A stretch of 64,000 nt of DNA from Cellulomonas fulva (GTDB lineage: Bacteria; Actinomycetota; Actinomycetes; Actinomycetales; Cellulomonadaceae), in NCBI RefSeq assembly GCF_018531375.1, contig NZ_JAHBOH010000002.1:186001-250000 (forward strand). Direction: 5' to 3'. This document shows, one piece after another, positions 1 through 7,719 of the stretch. The notes beneath the pieces were generated by a model that searched no databases, was not told where the DNA came from, and saw nothing but the letters and a program-made list of their open reading frames with translations. Position numbers and translations under genes: made by a program. How positions within the stretch are numbered: the first letter of the stretch is position 1; the number at the start of each line of letters is the position of its first letter.

Positions 1-1
1 C

Positions 2-1777
2 GCGTACTCGAGCCTGAGCGCCGGTGCTGTCACCGCACCGTTGACCCCGGACGTGACCGCTGACCCGAACGCGAACGCGTCGAACTCGATCACGTGGACC
101 CCGAGCACGTCGTGGACCGGTAACGGTGGAACACCCGCGACCTCACGGACCATCACATGGGACCTGCAAGGCCGTGAGACCTCCGAAGGATGGGCTGACC
201 TGACCAGCCGTAACGCGTCCGCGACGACATACACCCACACCGGTCGAACGCTGGGTGACCGGACGCTGTACCGCGCCCGTTCGTGCAACGACTCAGGCTG
301 CTCCCCATGGTCAGACGGCACCGCGAACGCCTTGCAACGCCCCCCGGTACCTGGCTGCACCGTGACCGATCTGACGACACGTCAAGCCAAGGTCACGGTC
401 GTACCCGCTGACATGGCGAGCTACGCGACCGAGTACGACGCAACCGGCGGTACCGCAGCACCCGGGAACGCGGTCACGTGGACAGGTGGCGCGCTGCAGA
501 CCGAGAAGACGGCTGACAAGCTCCGCGCTGACAAGGACCAGGACTTCAAGGTCCGCACCCGGAACGCGTCGAGCGCCTTCGGCGGCTGGTCCGACTGGGG
601 GCCGTGCACGACGAAGACCACCCAGGCTCTGTGGATGACGACCACGGGACGCGCCGAATGGGTCGGCACCCTCGCGCAGACCACACGCACAATCTCGGTG
701 AAGGTCACCAGCGGCAACGCAACTGTCCGGACTCCGACGCTGGCTCGCCGTGACGGGTCCACCCCACTAGCCGGGGAGGACAGCGGTGCTGGCCGGGCGT
801 GCAACCCGGCGTCGACCACCCAGTGCACCGCGGACAACACCTGGTACTGGGACCCGCTCGCGGACAACAAGACCTACCGCGTCACTGCGACCGTCACCGA
901 TGGTGTGAACGACCTGACGGACACCCTCGATGTCGCGACTGTCGTGATCGACGATCCGATCGCTTCGACGGACAGCATCACGACCCGGTCGGTGCGGGTG
1001 TCGTTCACCGCTGGCAACGGCTTGGCCGCGGAGTCGTCCATCAAGTTCGGGTTCACGACCTACACGGGTGTGCGCGCACAGACGATCGACCCCTTGGCGG
1101 ACAACTCGTCGTTCTCGTGGACCGCTACGAACAGCGACGGTTTCAACAACGCGTGGGTCTCCGGGTCGACGAGCACGTCCCGGCTCCCGACCCCTGGGGT
1201 TCCCGCGTGTGTCGCGACTGTTGTGGACGACACGGCTCCGGGTTCGGTCCGTGTCAGCGGCGGTGACCAGGTCAAGCTCGGGTCGTCCGGCACCGTGTAC
1301 AACGGCACGCAGACATTCAACAACTTGACCGCTGGTTCCTACACCGGGTACGCCCGTAACTTCAACACCGACGGTTACAACACGAACTTCTCCGGGTTCG
1401 ACGCGTGCCCGACGGTCACGATCAAGTCTCCGCCGCCGCCGGTTCCGTCCGCACCGGGTTGTACGTCCTCAGCGCAGTACGCGGGTGGTCCTGGTGTGAC
1501 GATGGCGATCGTCAACTTCTGCTCGGTGAATGGTGCGTCGAGCTACGAAGCGCAAATCCAGACGTGGAACAAGCCAGGCGGCCTAGCCTCGGGTTGGGGT
1601 GGTGACCAGTCGCGTGGGTCGCTGAACTCGCCGTACGACACCTCGAACGGAACGAACTACACGTTCACGACCGGTATCGGTCAGACCGTCGTGTCCAAGT
1701 TCCAGTGGCGCGTGCGCTCCGTGGGCCCGTCGGGAACGTCCGGCTGGGCGTACGGACCGGTCGTGGACGTGCCCTAA
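2..1777 (+). CDS. Phage structural protein with fibronectin-III-like repeats, 5' partial
   Basis: The reading frame is open from the first bases of the window, so the gene starts upstream and only the last 591 residues are seen. The sequence is rich in Thr, Ser, Gly, Asn and Trp and holds repeated beta-sandwich-like blocks with phrases such as WSDW, YRVTATVTD and FQWRVRSVG, which are typical of fibronectin type III modules in tail-tip, tail-fibre or minor tail proteins of actinophages. No signal peptide can be judged because the start is missing. It is followed at once by a strong bidirectional hairpin, so it is probably the last gene of the late structural operon. The family assignment is by composition and repeat style; a secreted host carbohydrate-binding protein is a less likely alternative given the integrase downstream. 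Confidence 0.6.
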   Translation, partial: AYSSLSAGAVTAPLTPDVTADPNANASNSITWTPSTSWTGNGGTPATSRTITWDLQGRETSEGWADLTSRNASATTYTHTGRTLGDRTLYRARSCNDSGCSPWSDGTANALQRPPVPGCTVTDLTTRQAKVTVVPADMASYATEYDATGGTAAPGNAVTWTGGALQTEKTADKLRADKDQDFKVRTRNASSAFGGWSDWGPCTTKTTQALWMTTTGRAEWVGTLAQTTRTISVKVTSGNATVRTPTLARRDGSTPLAGEDSGAGRACNPASTTQCTADNTWYWDPLADNKTYRVTATVTDGVNDLTDTLDVATVVIDDPIASTDSITTRSVRVSFTAGNGLAAESSIKFGFTTYTGVRAQTIDPLADNSSFSWTATNSDGFNNAWVSGSTSTSRLPTPGVPACVATVVDDTAPGSVRVSGGDQVKLGSSGTVYNGTQTFNNLTAGSYTGYARNFNTDGYNTNFSGFDACPTVTIKSPPPPVPSAPGCTSSAQYAGGPGVTMAIVNFCSVNGASSYEAQIQTWNKPGGLASGWGGDQSRGSLNSPYDTSNGTNYTFTTGIGQTVVSKFQWRVRSVGPSGTSGWAYGPVVDVP

Positions 1778-1791
1778 GCGGCACAAGACGA

Positions 1792-1823
1792 GAGCCCCGC
1801 ACCAGAGGATCGGTGCGGGGCTC
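1792..1823. terminator. Bidirectional terminator hairpin between convergent prophage genes
   Basis: A perfect 12-bp inverted repeat (gagccccgcacc / ggtgcggggctc) with an 8-nt loop lies 14 bases after the stop of the structural gene and 15 bases after the stop of the convergent lipoprotein gene. No clear T-tract follows, as is usual in high-GC actinobacteria. Confidence 0.75.
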
Positions 1824-1838
1824 CTGTCGTGTGTGGAG

Positions 1839-2471
1839 TCAGACGGTCGCGTCGATGATGAGCCACTCGTCCGCGTTCGGCTGGTCCGCGATCCACGCCT
1901 TCGTCTTCGCCAGGGTGCTCTGGTGAGACGTGGACGCCGACACTGCGTTGAGTTCGTCCGCCGCCGAAGAGCCCCACGCGGCAAACGTCACGCCATCGTC
2001 ATTCGTAAAGGAGGCGACAACCGCGACAGGCCGACCGAGCTCCGTCGAGATCGACGCGGCCGCCTGCGGCGCCGCCGCCCACACGCCGGCGCCATCGCCG
2101 ACCTCCTGGCCGTAGTCCTTGATGGACTGAGCGACCGGCGCGGCGAGTTCCTTCTGGACTGCGGCGGGGATCTTGTCGGCGTCCGGGTCGACGACGATGG
2201 CACCCTCGGCGAGCCGGTAGGCGATGAAACCGGCGTCCTCGGCGCACGTGATGTCGCCCATGGTGGCCAGGAGGTCACCGGCGGTGAACGTCGGGCAGGT
2301 CGGCTCGTCCGCGACAGGGGCCGGGGTGGTCGGCTCCGTGGCGGCGGGCGTCGACTCGACGGCGACCGGTGCGGGCGTGCTCGGGGCGGGGGTGTTGGTG
2401 TCGCTGCAGGCGGTGAGGGTGATGGCGAGGATGCCGGCGACGGCGAGGGCGGGGATGCGGTTGGTCTTCAT
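1839..2471 (-). CDS. Prophage-encoded lipoprotein
   Basis: The protein of 210 residues starts MKTNRIPALAVAGILAI and carries a lipobox LTAC at about residues 18-21, so it should be lipid-anchored outside the membrane. A Pro/Thr/Ala-rich linker of some 30 residues follows, then a globular domain with two cysteines that could pair. I chose the ATG at 2471 because AAAGGA lies 7-8 bases upstream and a signal peptide begins exactly there; the longer frame upstream is non-coding. It stands alone on the strand opposite to the phage genes, with its own promoter region and terminator, the usual arrangement of a lysogenic-conversion ('moron') gene. Superinfection exclusion is a possible role but only an inference; no known family is recognised in the C-terminal domain. 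Confidence 0.75.
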   Translation of the reverse strand: MKTNRIPALAVAGILAITLTACSDTNTPAPSTPAPVAVESTPAATEPTTPAPVADEPTCPTFTAGDLLATMGDITCAEDAGFIAYRLAEGAIVVDPDADKIPAAVQKELAAPVAQSIKDYGQEVGDGAGVWAAAPQAAASISTELGRPVAVVASFTNDDGVTFAAWGSSAADELNAVSASTSHQSTLAKTKAWIADQPNADEWLIIDATV

Positions 2472-2546
2472 GATGTTCGTCCTTTCGGCCGTGGTGCGGC
2501 GGGGGTGAGTCTTTCGGGTGGGGCGGTTCGTTAGAACAAGTGTACC

Positions 2547-2589
2547 ACATGCCCGAATCGCCAATAGGGTGTTGTCGTTTGGGGCATGT
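2547..2589. promoter_or_regulatory. Spaced inverted repeat in divergent prophage promoter region
   Basis: The 8-bp arms acatgccc (2547-2554) and gggcatgt (2582-2589) are perfect reverse complements separated by 27 bases. They lie between the lipoprotein gene and the divergent gene at 2633. A TACACT box on the minus strand and a TAGACT box on the plus strand lie beside the arms, so the repeat could be a repressor operator. The assignment is inferred from symmetry only. Confidence 0.4.
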
Positions 2590-2632
2590 AGACTGAGCGG
2601 TAGACCTGCCCGCACAGCCTGAGGGAGCTCCG

Positions 2633-3364
2633 ATGACCAGCCGCACTGACCGATGGGACCGTGACATGCTCGCGGGTGGGCTGCCGGCGCTCGTGGAGGC
2701 TATGACGGACCCGCTGGGGCACCTGTCGGAACCGGCACTGACTGGCACGCCGGGGTCGCATTGGCCGCAGCCGCCTACGGATGATGACGCGACTGACGCG
2801 GCCCGTGAGCGGGCGGTTCGGCACGCACTGACCGCCCTCGACACGCTCCTGACGGCAGCGACCCGTACGGATGGGCGGCGCACGGCGGACAGCGACCTGC
2901 GTGCACGCACGCTGCTGCTCAGCGCGGTGGACCGCGCCCTGAGCGACCCGGAGGCCGGTTACCTGCGGCGTCTGCGTCGGAAACGTTCCGCGCTGCTGCG
3001 GGAACGCCTGGCTCGTGGTGCAACGCATGCGGAGCTTGCCCGCGAGCTCGGGGTTTCGACGCAGCGGGTGCGGGCTCTCGTGCAGAACAACCGCAACTAC
3101 ATTTCGCCGTCGCGTCAGATGGCGCTCGACGCGCTCCGTGAGCAGGGCGCTCAGGAGCGAGCCGCCCGGAAGCTCGAGATTGCTGCCAAGAAGGCTGAAC
3201 GGGCCGCAGCTGCGCGTGCCGCCCGAGTCGCCGAGGGCCGCTCGCTGGCCGCACGCCTCGCAGCCGGTGAAACGCGTGAGGACCTGCTCGACGCCACCGG
3301 GTACAGCCGGCAGAAGATCGCCAGCCTGCTCGCTGCTGCTCGCGCCGCCACCGAGACGCGGTGA
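2633..3364 (+). CDS. Predicted DNA-binding protein with two helix-turn-helix motifs
   Basis: The 243-residue protein starts at an ATG preceded by GAGGGAG. Two helix-turn-helix-like segments are visible: about residues 127-148 (HAELARELGVSTQRVRALVQ) and about residues 215-240 (REDLLDATGYSRQKIASLL). Between them is a basic, Ala-rich, probably coiled-coil stretch. No nuclease or recombinase motif is seen. It is transcribed towards the integrase, divergent from the lipoprotein, and could be a phage regulator or a small-terminase-like DNA-binding protein. I do not recognise a named family. A hairpin follows the gene. Confidence 0.6.
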   Translation: MTSRTDRWDRDMLAGGLPALVEAMTDPLGHLSEPALTGTPGSHWPQPPTDDDATDAARERAVRHALTALDTLLTAATRTDGRRTADSDLRARTLLLSAVDRALSDPEAGYLRRLRRKRSALLRERLARGATHAELARELGVSTQRVRALVQNNRNYISPSRQMALDALREQGAQERAARKLEIAAKKAERAAAARAARVAEGRSLAARLAAGETREDLLDATGYSRQKIASLLAAARAATETR

Positions 3365-3428
3365 CCGTCCGGGGCGGCTCCTATCCTGGGGGTGGCGCTG
3401 CCGGTCCCGATGACCGGTGTCACGGGCT

Positions 3429-3469
3429 GCGGTCCGCCCCCCTGCTGGTGAAACCGGGGGGCGGGCCGC
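3429..3469 (+). terminator. GC-rich hairpin after the HTH gene
   Basis: A 14-bp stem (gcggtccgcccccc / ggggggcgggccgc, with one G-T pair) and a 13-nt loop lie 64 bases after the stop at 3364 and 52 bases before the next start, consistent with a terminator. Confidence 0.6.
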
Positions 3470-3520
3470 AAGCATGTGGGGGTTGGTGCCGCGTGGGCGT
3501 TTCGATTCGTGGAGGTCGGC

Positions 3521-3919
3521 ATGGACGAACAGGAACGAGGCGACGCGAGCGGCAGCGACCCGGGGCGACGGTCGCGGTCGCGGTTCGCAGGCGACCTCGA
3601 CGACATCGTGGTCGTCACACCCGCACAGCGAGTTGACCGCGACGGGTCTGAGACCACGCGGGAGGAGGACAGCTTCGTGCCAGCCGAGACGGCGGTCGAG
3701 CGAACTCGACGCCCGAAACGCCCCGTCGAGTCAAAGGGTGCTCGAGTACGTCGTCTCCGCGCCCTCGCAGCGGACCGGCGCCAAGCCGCCCTTGACGCCG
3801 CTGCTGCTGCTCGCGCTGGTGAGGGCAAGTGGCAGGCGCCCACGACCAACTCGGACCGACCCGGGACGTCATCGGTACGGTCCGTTTCCGGTGGGCTCCC
3901 GGGCCTCGGGAAGGGTTGA
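3521..3919 (+). CDS. Small basic protein with conserved C-terminal VSGGLPGLG tail
   Basis: I chose the ATG at 3521 because GGAGG lies six bases upstream; it gives 132 residues beginning MDEQERGDASGSD. The first half is acidic and polar, followed by an Arg/Ala-rich helix (about residues 60-105) and a C-terminal tail SVRSVSGGLPGLGKG. The same tail closes an otherwise different small basic protein encoded at 41928-42332 on the other strand of this window. The codons differ at many synonymous positions, so the tail is under selection as protein. It lies in the prophage next to the integrase module and is followed immediately by a perfect terminator hairpin. The function is unknown; the tail could be a docking or recognition peptide. 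Confidence 0.6.
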   Translation: MDEQERGDASGSDPGRRSRSRFAGDLDDIVVVTPAQRVDRDGSETTREEDSFVPAETAVERTRRPKRPVESKGARVRRLRALAADRRQAALDAAAAARAGEGKWQAPTTNSDRPGTSSVRSVSGGLPGLGKG

Positions 3920-3924
3920 CGCTG

Positions 3925-3956
3925 GCACAGCAGCGACGCGCGAGTCGCTGCTGTGC
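3925..3956 (+). terminator. Strong hairpin directly after the SGGLPGLG-tail gene
   Basis: A perfect 13-bp stem (gcacagcagcgac / gtcgctgctgtgc) with a 6-nt loop starts 5 bases after the stop codon at 3919. Its position makes it the terminator of that gene. Confidence 0.75.
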
Positions 3957-4341
3957 GCCACGGGGACCGTGGTCAGGCTCCATAGTGCAACGTCGCGACA
4001 CCCGTCCGCAGGGCCGTGGGTAGGTCACGGGGTGCCGCAAGCCGCGCAGGCGGCTGGTGGGCGGCAGAGCCAGCCGCTCTATACGCGCGCCCATATGGGC
4101 CGACCGTCGGAATGGCTGGGAGCGGTGGCGGACATGTCGAAAGCGCACGCCGAAGTCGAACATGCGTTCGAGCAGGCGCAACTCACATGTCGCGCGATGT
4201 GGCCTTGGTCACACGTTCTGCGGGAGATATCGGACTGCAACGTATAGACAGGCATCTATCGGGAGCAAAGTAGCACGCTAGCGTGCAAACCTGCAGGTCA
4301 GGGGCCTAAACCTGTCAGACCCGACCGGTACGGTGGTGCCC
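3957..4341. other. Prophage intergenic stretch of 385 bp with no clear gene
   Basis: The short overlapping frames here lack good ribosome binding sites and coding character. The stretch holds a 14-bp perfect palindrome at 4273-4286 and a further palindrome acctgcaggt at 4289-4298, just ahead of the small gene before the integrase. A control region or part of the attachment or excision machinery is possible. Confidence 0.4.
4273..4286. promoter_or_regulatory. 14-bp perfect palindrome upstream of the integrase operon
   Basis: The sequence gcacgctagcgtgc reads the same on both strands. It lies about 55 bases upstream of the small gene that precedes the serine integrase and is followed within three bases by a second palindrome (acctgcaggt). 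Such sites commonly bind dimeric repressors; here the role is inferred from symmetry and position only. Confidence 0.4.
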
Positions 4342-4530
4342 ATGACACCACGGACCCGACAGGCGGGTGCGAGCCCGACCCGTCGGGCCGTACCAGCAGA
4401 CATCGCCGCCGCGAACGCCGCCTACATCGCAAGCCTGAACCTGCCGTCGCTCACGGCCGCACAAGCGCGGCTCATTCGGAACCTTGCTGAAGCCGCACAG
4501 GGCCGAGCCGCAGACGACACCGCTGCGTAA
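4342..4530 (+). CDS. Small protein upstream of the serine integrase
   Basis: This 62-residue frame begins MTPRTRQAGASPTRR and ends in a predicted amphipathic helix (AANAAYIASLNLPSLTAAQARLIRNLAEAAQ). GTG codons at 4333 and 4336 are alternative starts; none has a strong ribosome binding site. It ends 41 bases before the ATG chosen for the integrase and is co-directional with it. Size and location suggest a phage accessory or excision-related protein, but no known motif supports this. The coding call rests on codon composition and the clean spacing. Confidence 0.45.
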   Translation: MTPRTRQAGASPTRRAVPADIAAANAAYIASLNLPSLTAAQARLIRNLAEAAQGRAADDTAA

Positions 4531-4571
4531 GCTTGCACGTAGTAGCAACACGTAGAGGTACGCTCGACCGC

Positions 4572-6092
4572 ATGGTCACTCACCTGCGAGCGGTCCGGGA
4601 CCTCCCGCAGGACGACGCGACCCCGCTGCGTGCCCTCATCTACGCCCGGACATCACACGACCCTGGCCGGCGAGGGAAGTCGACCGCGTCCCAGCGTGAC
4701 TACTGCGAGCGGGAAGCTGCGTACCGCGGCTGGCTCGTCGTCGACGCCGTCGTCGATGACGACCGCTCAGCATCTACACGTGCGAAGCGTGAACGCGAAG
4801 GTTGGCAGGAGGTCGTCGACCGCATCGCGGCCGGTGACGTCGACGTCCTGCTCATGTGGGAGTGGTCGCGTGCCACACGCGACCTCGCGGTGTACGTCGC
4901 GCTCGAGAAGATCCTCCGCGAGCGCCGAGTGCTGCTCGCTTACCAGGGGGACACCTACGACCTCACGAAGGCCGGAGACCGACGCAGGGTCGCGTCCGAC
5001 TCCGTCGAAGCGCAGTACGAAGCGGACCGGACCTCCGAGCGGGCACTCCGGGCAAAGTTGCACGATGCCGAGCACGGCCGCCCTTCCGGGCCCGTTCCGT
5101 GGGGCTACCGGCGTATCTACGACGACCGTCGCGGGTGGCTGCTCGGGCAAGAGCCTGACCCCGAGACTGGGCCGCTCGTGCGCGAGCTCGCGGACAGGTT
5201 TCTTGCCGGAGAGTCCCTCAGCCAACTCGCCCTCGACATGCACCGCCGAGGCATCGCGATGCCCAAGCCCCCACGGGACCCGTCACGGTCCCGCGGTTGG
5301 ACGGCCGCGACGGTCGGCCAGGTGCTCCGCTCGCCGTCTATCGCTGGCCTTCGACAGCACACCAGGGACGGCGTCCGTCAGTTCTACGACGCGTCCTGGG
5401 ACGGCATCATCAGCCTCGACGAGCGCCGGCGAATCCTGGACATCCTCGCGGACCCGTCGCGCGTGCTGCACAGGGGAGTGCAGCCCGTGCACCTGCTCTC
5501 GCACATTGCCGTGTGTGCGCGGTGCGGCTCCCCGGTGAGGTTCGCGAACCAGCGACCCAGGAACGGCTCGGCCATCCGGTACCCCGCATACCAGTGCGAC
5601 GCCGCAGGCTGCCGTGGCGTGTACATCCAGGCACCACCTGTGGATGACCTCGTGACTCAGGCAGTCATTGGGACGCTCACAAACCCGGCCTCCATCGTGG
5701 CATTGCGTGGTTCGACGCGTTCATCCGAACTCGACCGCGCCGCCGCACGAGTGCGCGTTACGGAACTCGAAGCACGACTCGAATCGCTCGCAGAGGCGTT
5801 CGCCGACGGCACCACTGACGCCGCCGCGTACAAGCTCGCCGCCGGGAAGGTGCGAGACCGACTGGCTGAGGCGCGCGCCCAGGTCCCTGTCCGGCGCGCA
5901 TCAGGCTCACCAGCCCTTCGCCTCGCTGACGCCGACGATGTAGCCGCCGCCTGGTCCACGCTCCCGCTCGAAGACCAGCGTGCGGTCGTCAAAGGGCTCT
6001 TCGTCGTCCGACTCCACCCGGCACGCGTCAAGGGGCAGAGACGCTGGGACCCGAGTCGGGTCGAGCTCGTGCCGGTCGCGGCCGCAGGTTGA
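4572..6092 (+). CDS. Large serine recombinase (phage integrase)
   Basis: The protein of about 506 residues has the resolvase catalytic domain at its start (LIYARTS, nucleophile at about Ser28, then SQRDYCE, a DxxxSAS-like turn and WEWSRATRD), followed by the recombinase domain (PWGYRR, LADRFLAGESLSQLALDM, WTAATVGQVLRSPSIAGLR), a zinc ribbon (CARCG ... YQCDAAGCRG) and a coiled-coil segment (about residues 390-440). This is the standard large serine integrase layout, which mediates integration between attP and attB without host factors. I prefer ATG 4572; a TTG at 4533 would add 13 residues. It sits 1.35 kb from the point where host tadB resumes, which fits a role in integrating the element into tadB. 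Confidence 0.93.
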   Translation: MVTHLRAVRDLPQDDATPLRALIYARTSHDPGRRGKSTASQRDYCEREAAYRGWLVVDAVVDDDRSASTRAKREREGWQEVVDRIAAGDVDVLLMWEWSRATRDLAVYVALEKILRERRVLLAYQGDTYDLTKAGDRRRVASDSVEAQYEADRTSERALRAKLHDAEHGRPSGPVPWGYRRIYDDRRGWLLGQEPDPETGPLVRELADRFLAGESLSQLALDMHRRGIAMPKPPRDPSRSRGWTAATVGQVLRSPSIAGLRQHTRDGVRQFYDASWDGIISLDERRRILDILADPSRVLHRGVQPVHLLSHIAVCARCGSPVRFANQRPRNGSAIRYPAYQCDAAGCRGVYIQAPPVDDLVTQAVIGTLTNPASIVALRGSTRSSELDRAAARVRVTELEARLESLAEAFADGTTDAAAYKLAAGKVRDRLAEARAQVPVRRASGSPALRLADADDVAAAWSTLPLEDQRAVVKGLFVVRLHPARVKGQRRWDPSRVELVPVAAAG

Positions 6093-6113
6093 CCCGGGTG
6101 CGAGACTCGCACC

Positions 6114-7448
6114 GTGGCCGCGACTGACTGGACTCCCATACACGTGGCGCTGGGCGAGCCGAGGAGCGCATTGACGTTTGAGCTTGTTGAGCGTGCCGTC
6201 GCAGCGCAAGTACCTGAGAGCGACACGCTCGACTGGAAGGCGCAAGTCCGCACGGACGAGGTCGCGAAGCAGGAACTCGCGAAAGACCTCGCCGCACTCG
6301 CGAACACCGCCGGTGGCATCCTCGTCATCGGAGTGGGCGAGGAAGGTCGCGGCACGGACAAGAGGTTCGTGATGCAGCCATTCCCCCTCATGGAGCAGGT
6401 CGAACAGCAGGTCCGCTCCGTCAACGTATCGCGCGTGAGACCTGTGATCCAGGGCCTCGACGTTCGGCTGCTCCCGATGGACGATAAGTCCGGCAACGGC
6501 GTCGTCGTGGTCACGGTCCCGCCGTCACCGGACGCCCCACACTTCGTCGAGCGTAGAGAGAGCACGGTCGCTCCCTGGCGAAACGGCTCCCACACAGACG
6601 TCCTACCCGAGCGACAGATAGAACGTGCGTACGCCGACCGATTCGCCCGACGCGCGACGGCCTCCGCGAACCTGAAACACCTCGCAGACTCGACTCGTGA
6701 ACTGCTCAGTCATGACAAGGTGTGGGTTGTGGGCGTCGCGCAGCCCCGAGTCGACCGTGGTGTGACGCTCAACGTTCCTTCCCGTGACGACGCGACGACG
6801 GCGGTCCTCGATTCGCTGCAACTCGCCCGGGACACTGTGGTTCACGGTGCGGAGACGGACGCACCGAGAGCCATCCAGCCTCCGAGGTCATACTCCACAC
6901 CGTTCTCAACCATCGGCGACGCCATGCGCAACCCGCGGCGTGGACTCCGACGCTGGGTCATTCGCCCAGACAGCACCGAACTGAGCCGAACAGGCGTCGC
7001 CACGACCACCTACGCGGAACTCCACGAGAGCGGTGCAGTGGTGCTCGCCGAACCGTGCCGGGTCAGCAGCGACCTGCGGGACGCCAACCGGGACGACTCT
7101 TTGGTGCACGCCGCCACGATTGAGAACAACGCCGTTGCGACGGTTGCACTGGCTGCGGCGTGGGCCGCCCGAGCCGGAGCGGTGGGGACATACGCGCTCC
7201 GGGTGGACGTTTTGCCCCGGAAGCGCGACAGGACGTCATTACTCCGTGTCGTTAGCAACCACGCCTACGGTCAAGGCTTTGTCATCCCTGAGGTGCCCGA
7301 GTGGACGACGGGACGGACTCGACTTGTACCCGCTGAGGGGGAGTTGCTCGACCCCCAGGACCCCGGCGACCGACAGCTCATCGCGAGGCAGCTCGCGGAG
7401 GACCTCGAGCACCAGTTTGGGCTCACCACGCTCGAACTCCTGAGGTAA
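6114..7448 (+). CDS. AlbA_2/Schlafen-type putative DNA-binding protein (prophage cargo)
   Basis: The N-terminal 130 residues show the AlbA_2 (divergent AAA-4, Schlafen-like) core: LDWKAQV, then KDLAALANTAGGILVIGV, and later a PHFVERRESTVAPWRNGSHT segment. These domains occur in prokaryotic regulators, in Schlafen nucleases and in phage-defence proteins. The remaining 300 residues (to about 444) are not assigned. The start is a GTG 22 bases after the integrase stop, so it is probably co-transcribed. It is the last gene of the element: its TAA at 7446-7448 lies exactly where the tadB remnant begins, so the attachment site probably overlaps its 3' end. A role as superinfection or host-defence cargo is an inference. 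Confidence 0.7.
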   Translation: MAATDWTPIHVALGEPRSALTFELVERAVAAQVPESDTLDWKAQVRTDEVAKQELAKDLAALANTAGGILVIGVGEEGRGTDKRFVMQPFPLMEQVEQQVRSVNVSRVRPVIQGLDVRLLPMDDKSGNGVVVVTVPPSPDAPHFVERRESTVAPWRNGSHTDVLPERQIERAYADRFARRATASANLKHLADSTRELLSHDKVWVVGVAQPRVDRGVTLNVPSRDDATTAVLDSLQLARDTVVHGAETDAPRAIQPPRSYSTPFSTIGDAMRNPRRGLRRWVIRPDSTELSRTGVATTTYAELHESGAVVLAEPCRVSSDLRDANRDDSLVHAATIENNAVATVALAAAWAARAGAVGTYALRVDVLPRKRDRTSLLRVVSNHAYGQGFVIPEVPEWTTGRTRLVPAEGELLDPQDPGDRQLIARQLAEDLEHQFGLTTLELLR

Positions 7449-7449
7449 C

Positions 7450-7719
7450 GACCTCTACCCCACGGTGCTGCGCGACGACGTGCGCACGCGCGGCGAGCTC
7501 GAGGCGCGGCAGAGCTGGACCGTGTACGCCGCGCGGCTCGCGGTCGCTGCACCGTGGGTGGTGCTCGCGCTGCTCGCCACACGCACCTCCGCCGCGGCGG
7601 CCTACGACTCGGTCGCGGGCTTCGTGGTGCTCCTGGCCGGGGGCACGTGCTCGGTGGTCGCGTACCTGCTCATGGTGCGCGTCGCGCGCCTCCCCGAGGA
7701 TCCGAGGGTGCTGCGGTGA
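7450..7719 (+). pseudogene. tadB: 3' remnant of tadB, truncated by element integration
   Basis: The frame (open from 7444 after an in-frame TGA) encodes LRDDVRTRGELEARQSW, then two hydrophobic segments and ends LLMVRVARLPEDPRVLR. This is the C-terminal part of TadB, an inner-membrane GSPF-type platform protein of the Flp pilus. About two thirds of the usual 300-residue protein is missing, and the DNA to the left belongs to the prophage. Its stop overlaps the GTG start of tadC by three bases (GTGA), the original operon spacing. The 5' part of tadB should lie beyond the left end of the element, outside the window. Whether the gap is repaired by excision is not known. Confidence 0.85.

Noticed and set aside
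1833..2534. 233-codon frame on the plus strand over the lipoprotein gene
   Set aside because: The Arg/Gly-rich composition is that of a shadow; the minus strand has a signal peptide, lipobox and ribosome binding site.
4016..4281. Overlapping 70-90 codon frames upstream of the prophage integrase
   Set aside because: They lack ribosome binding sites and have Arg/Ser-rich shadow composition; two palindromes suggest a control region instead.
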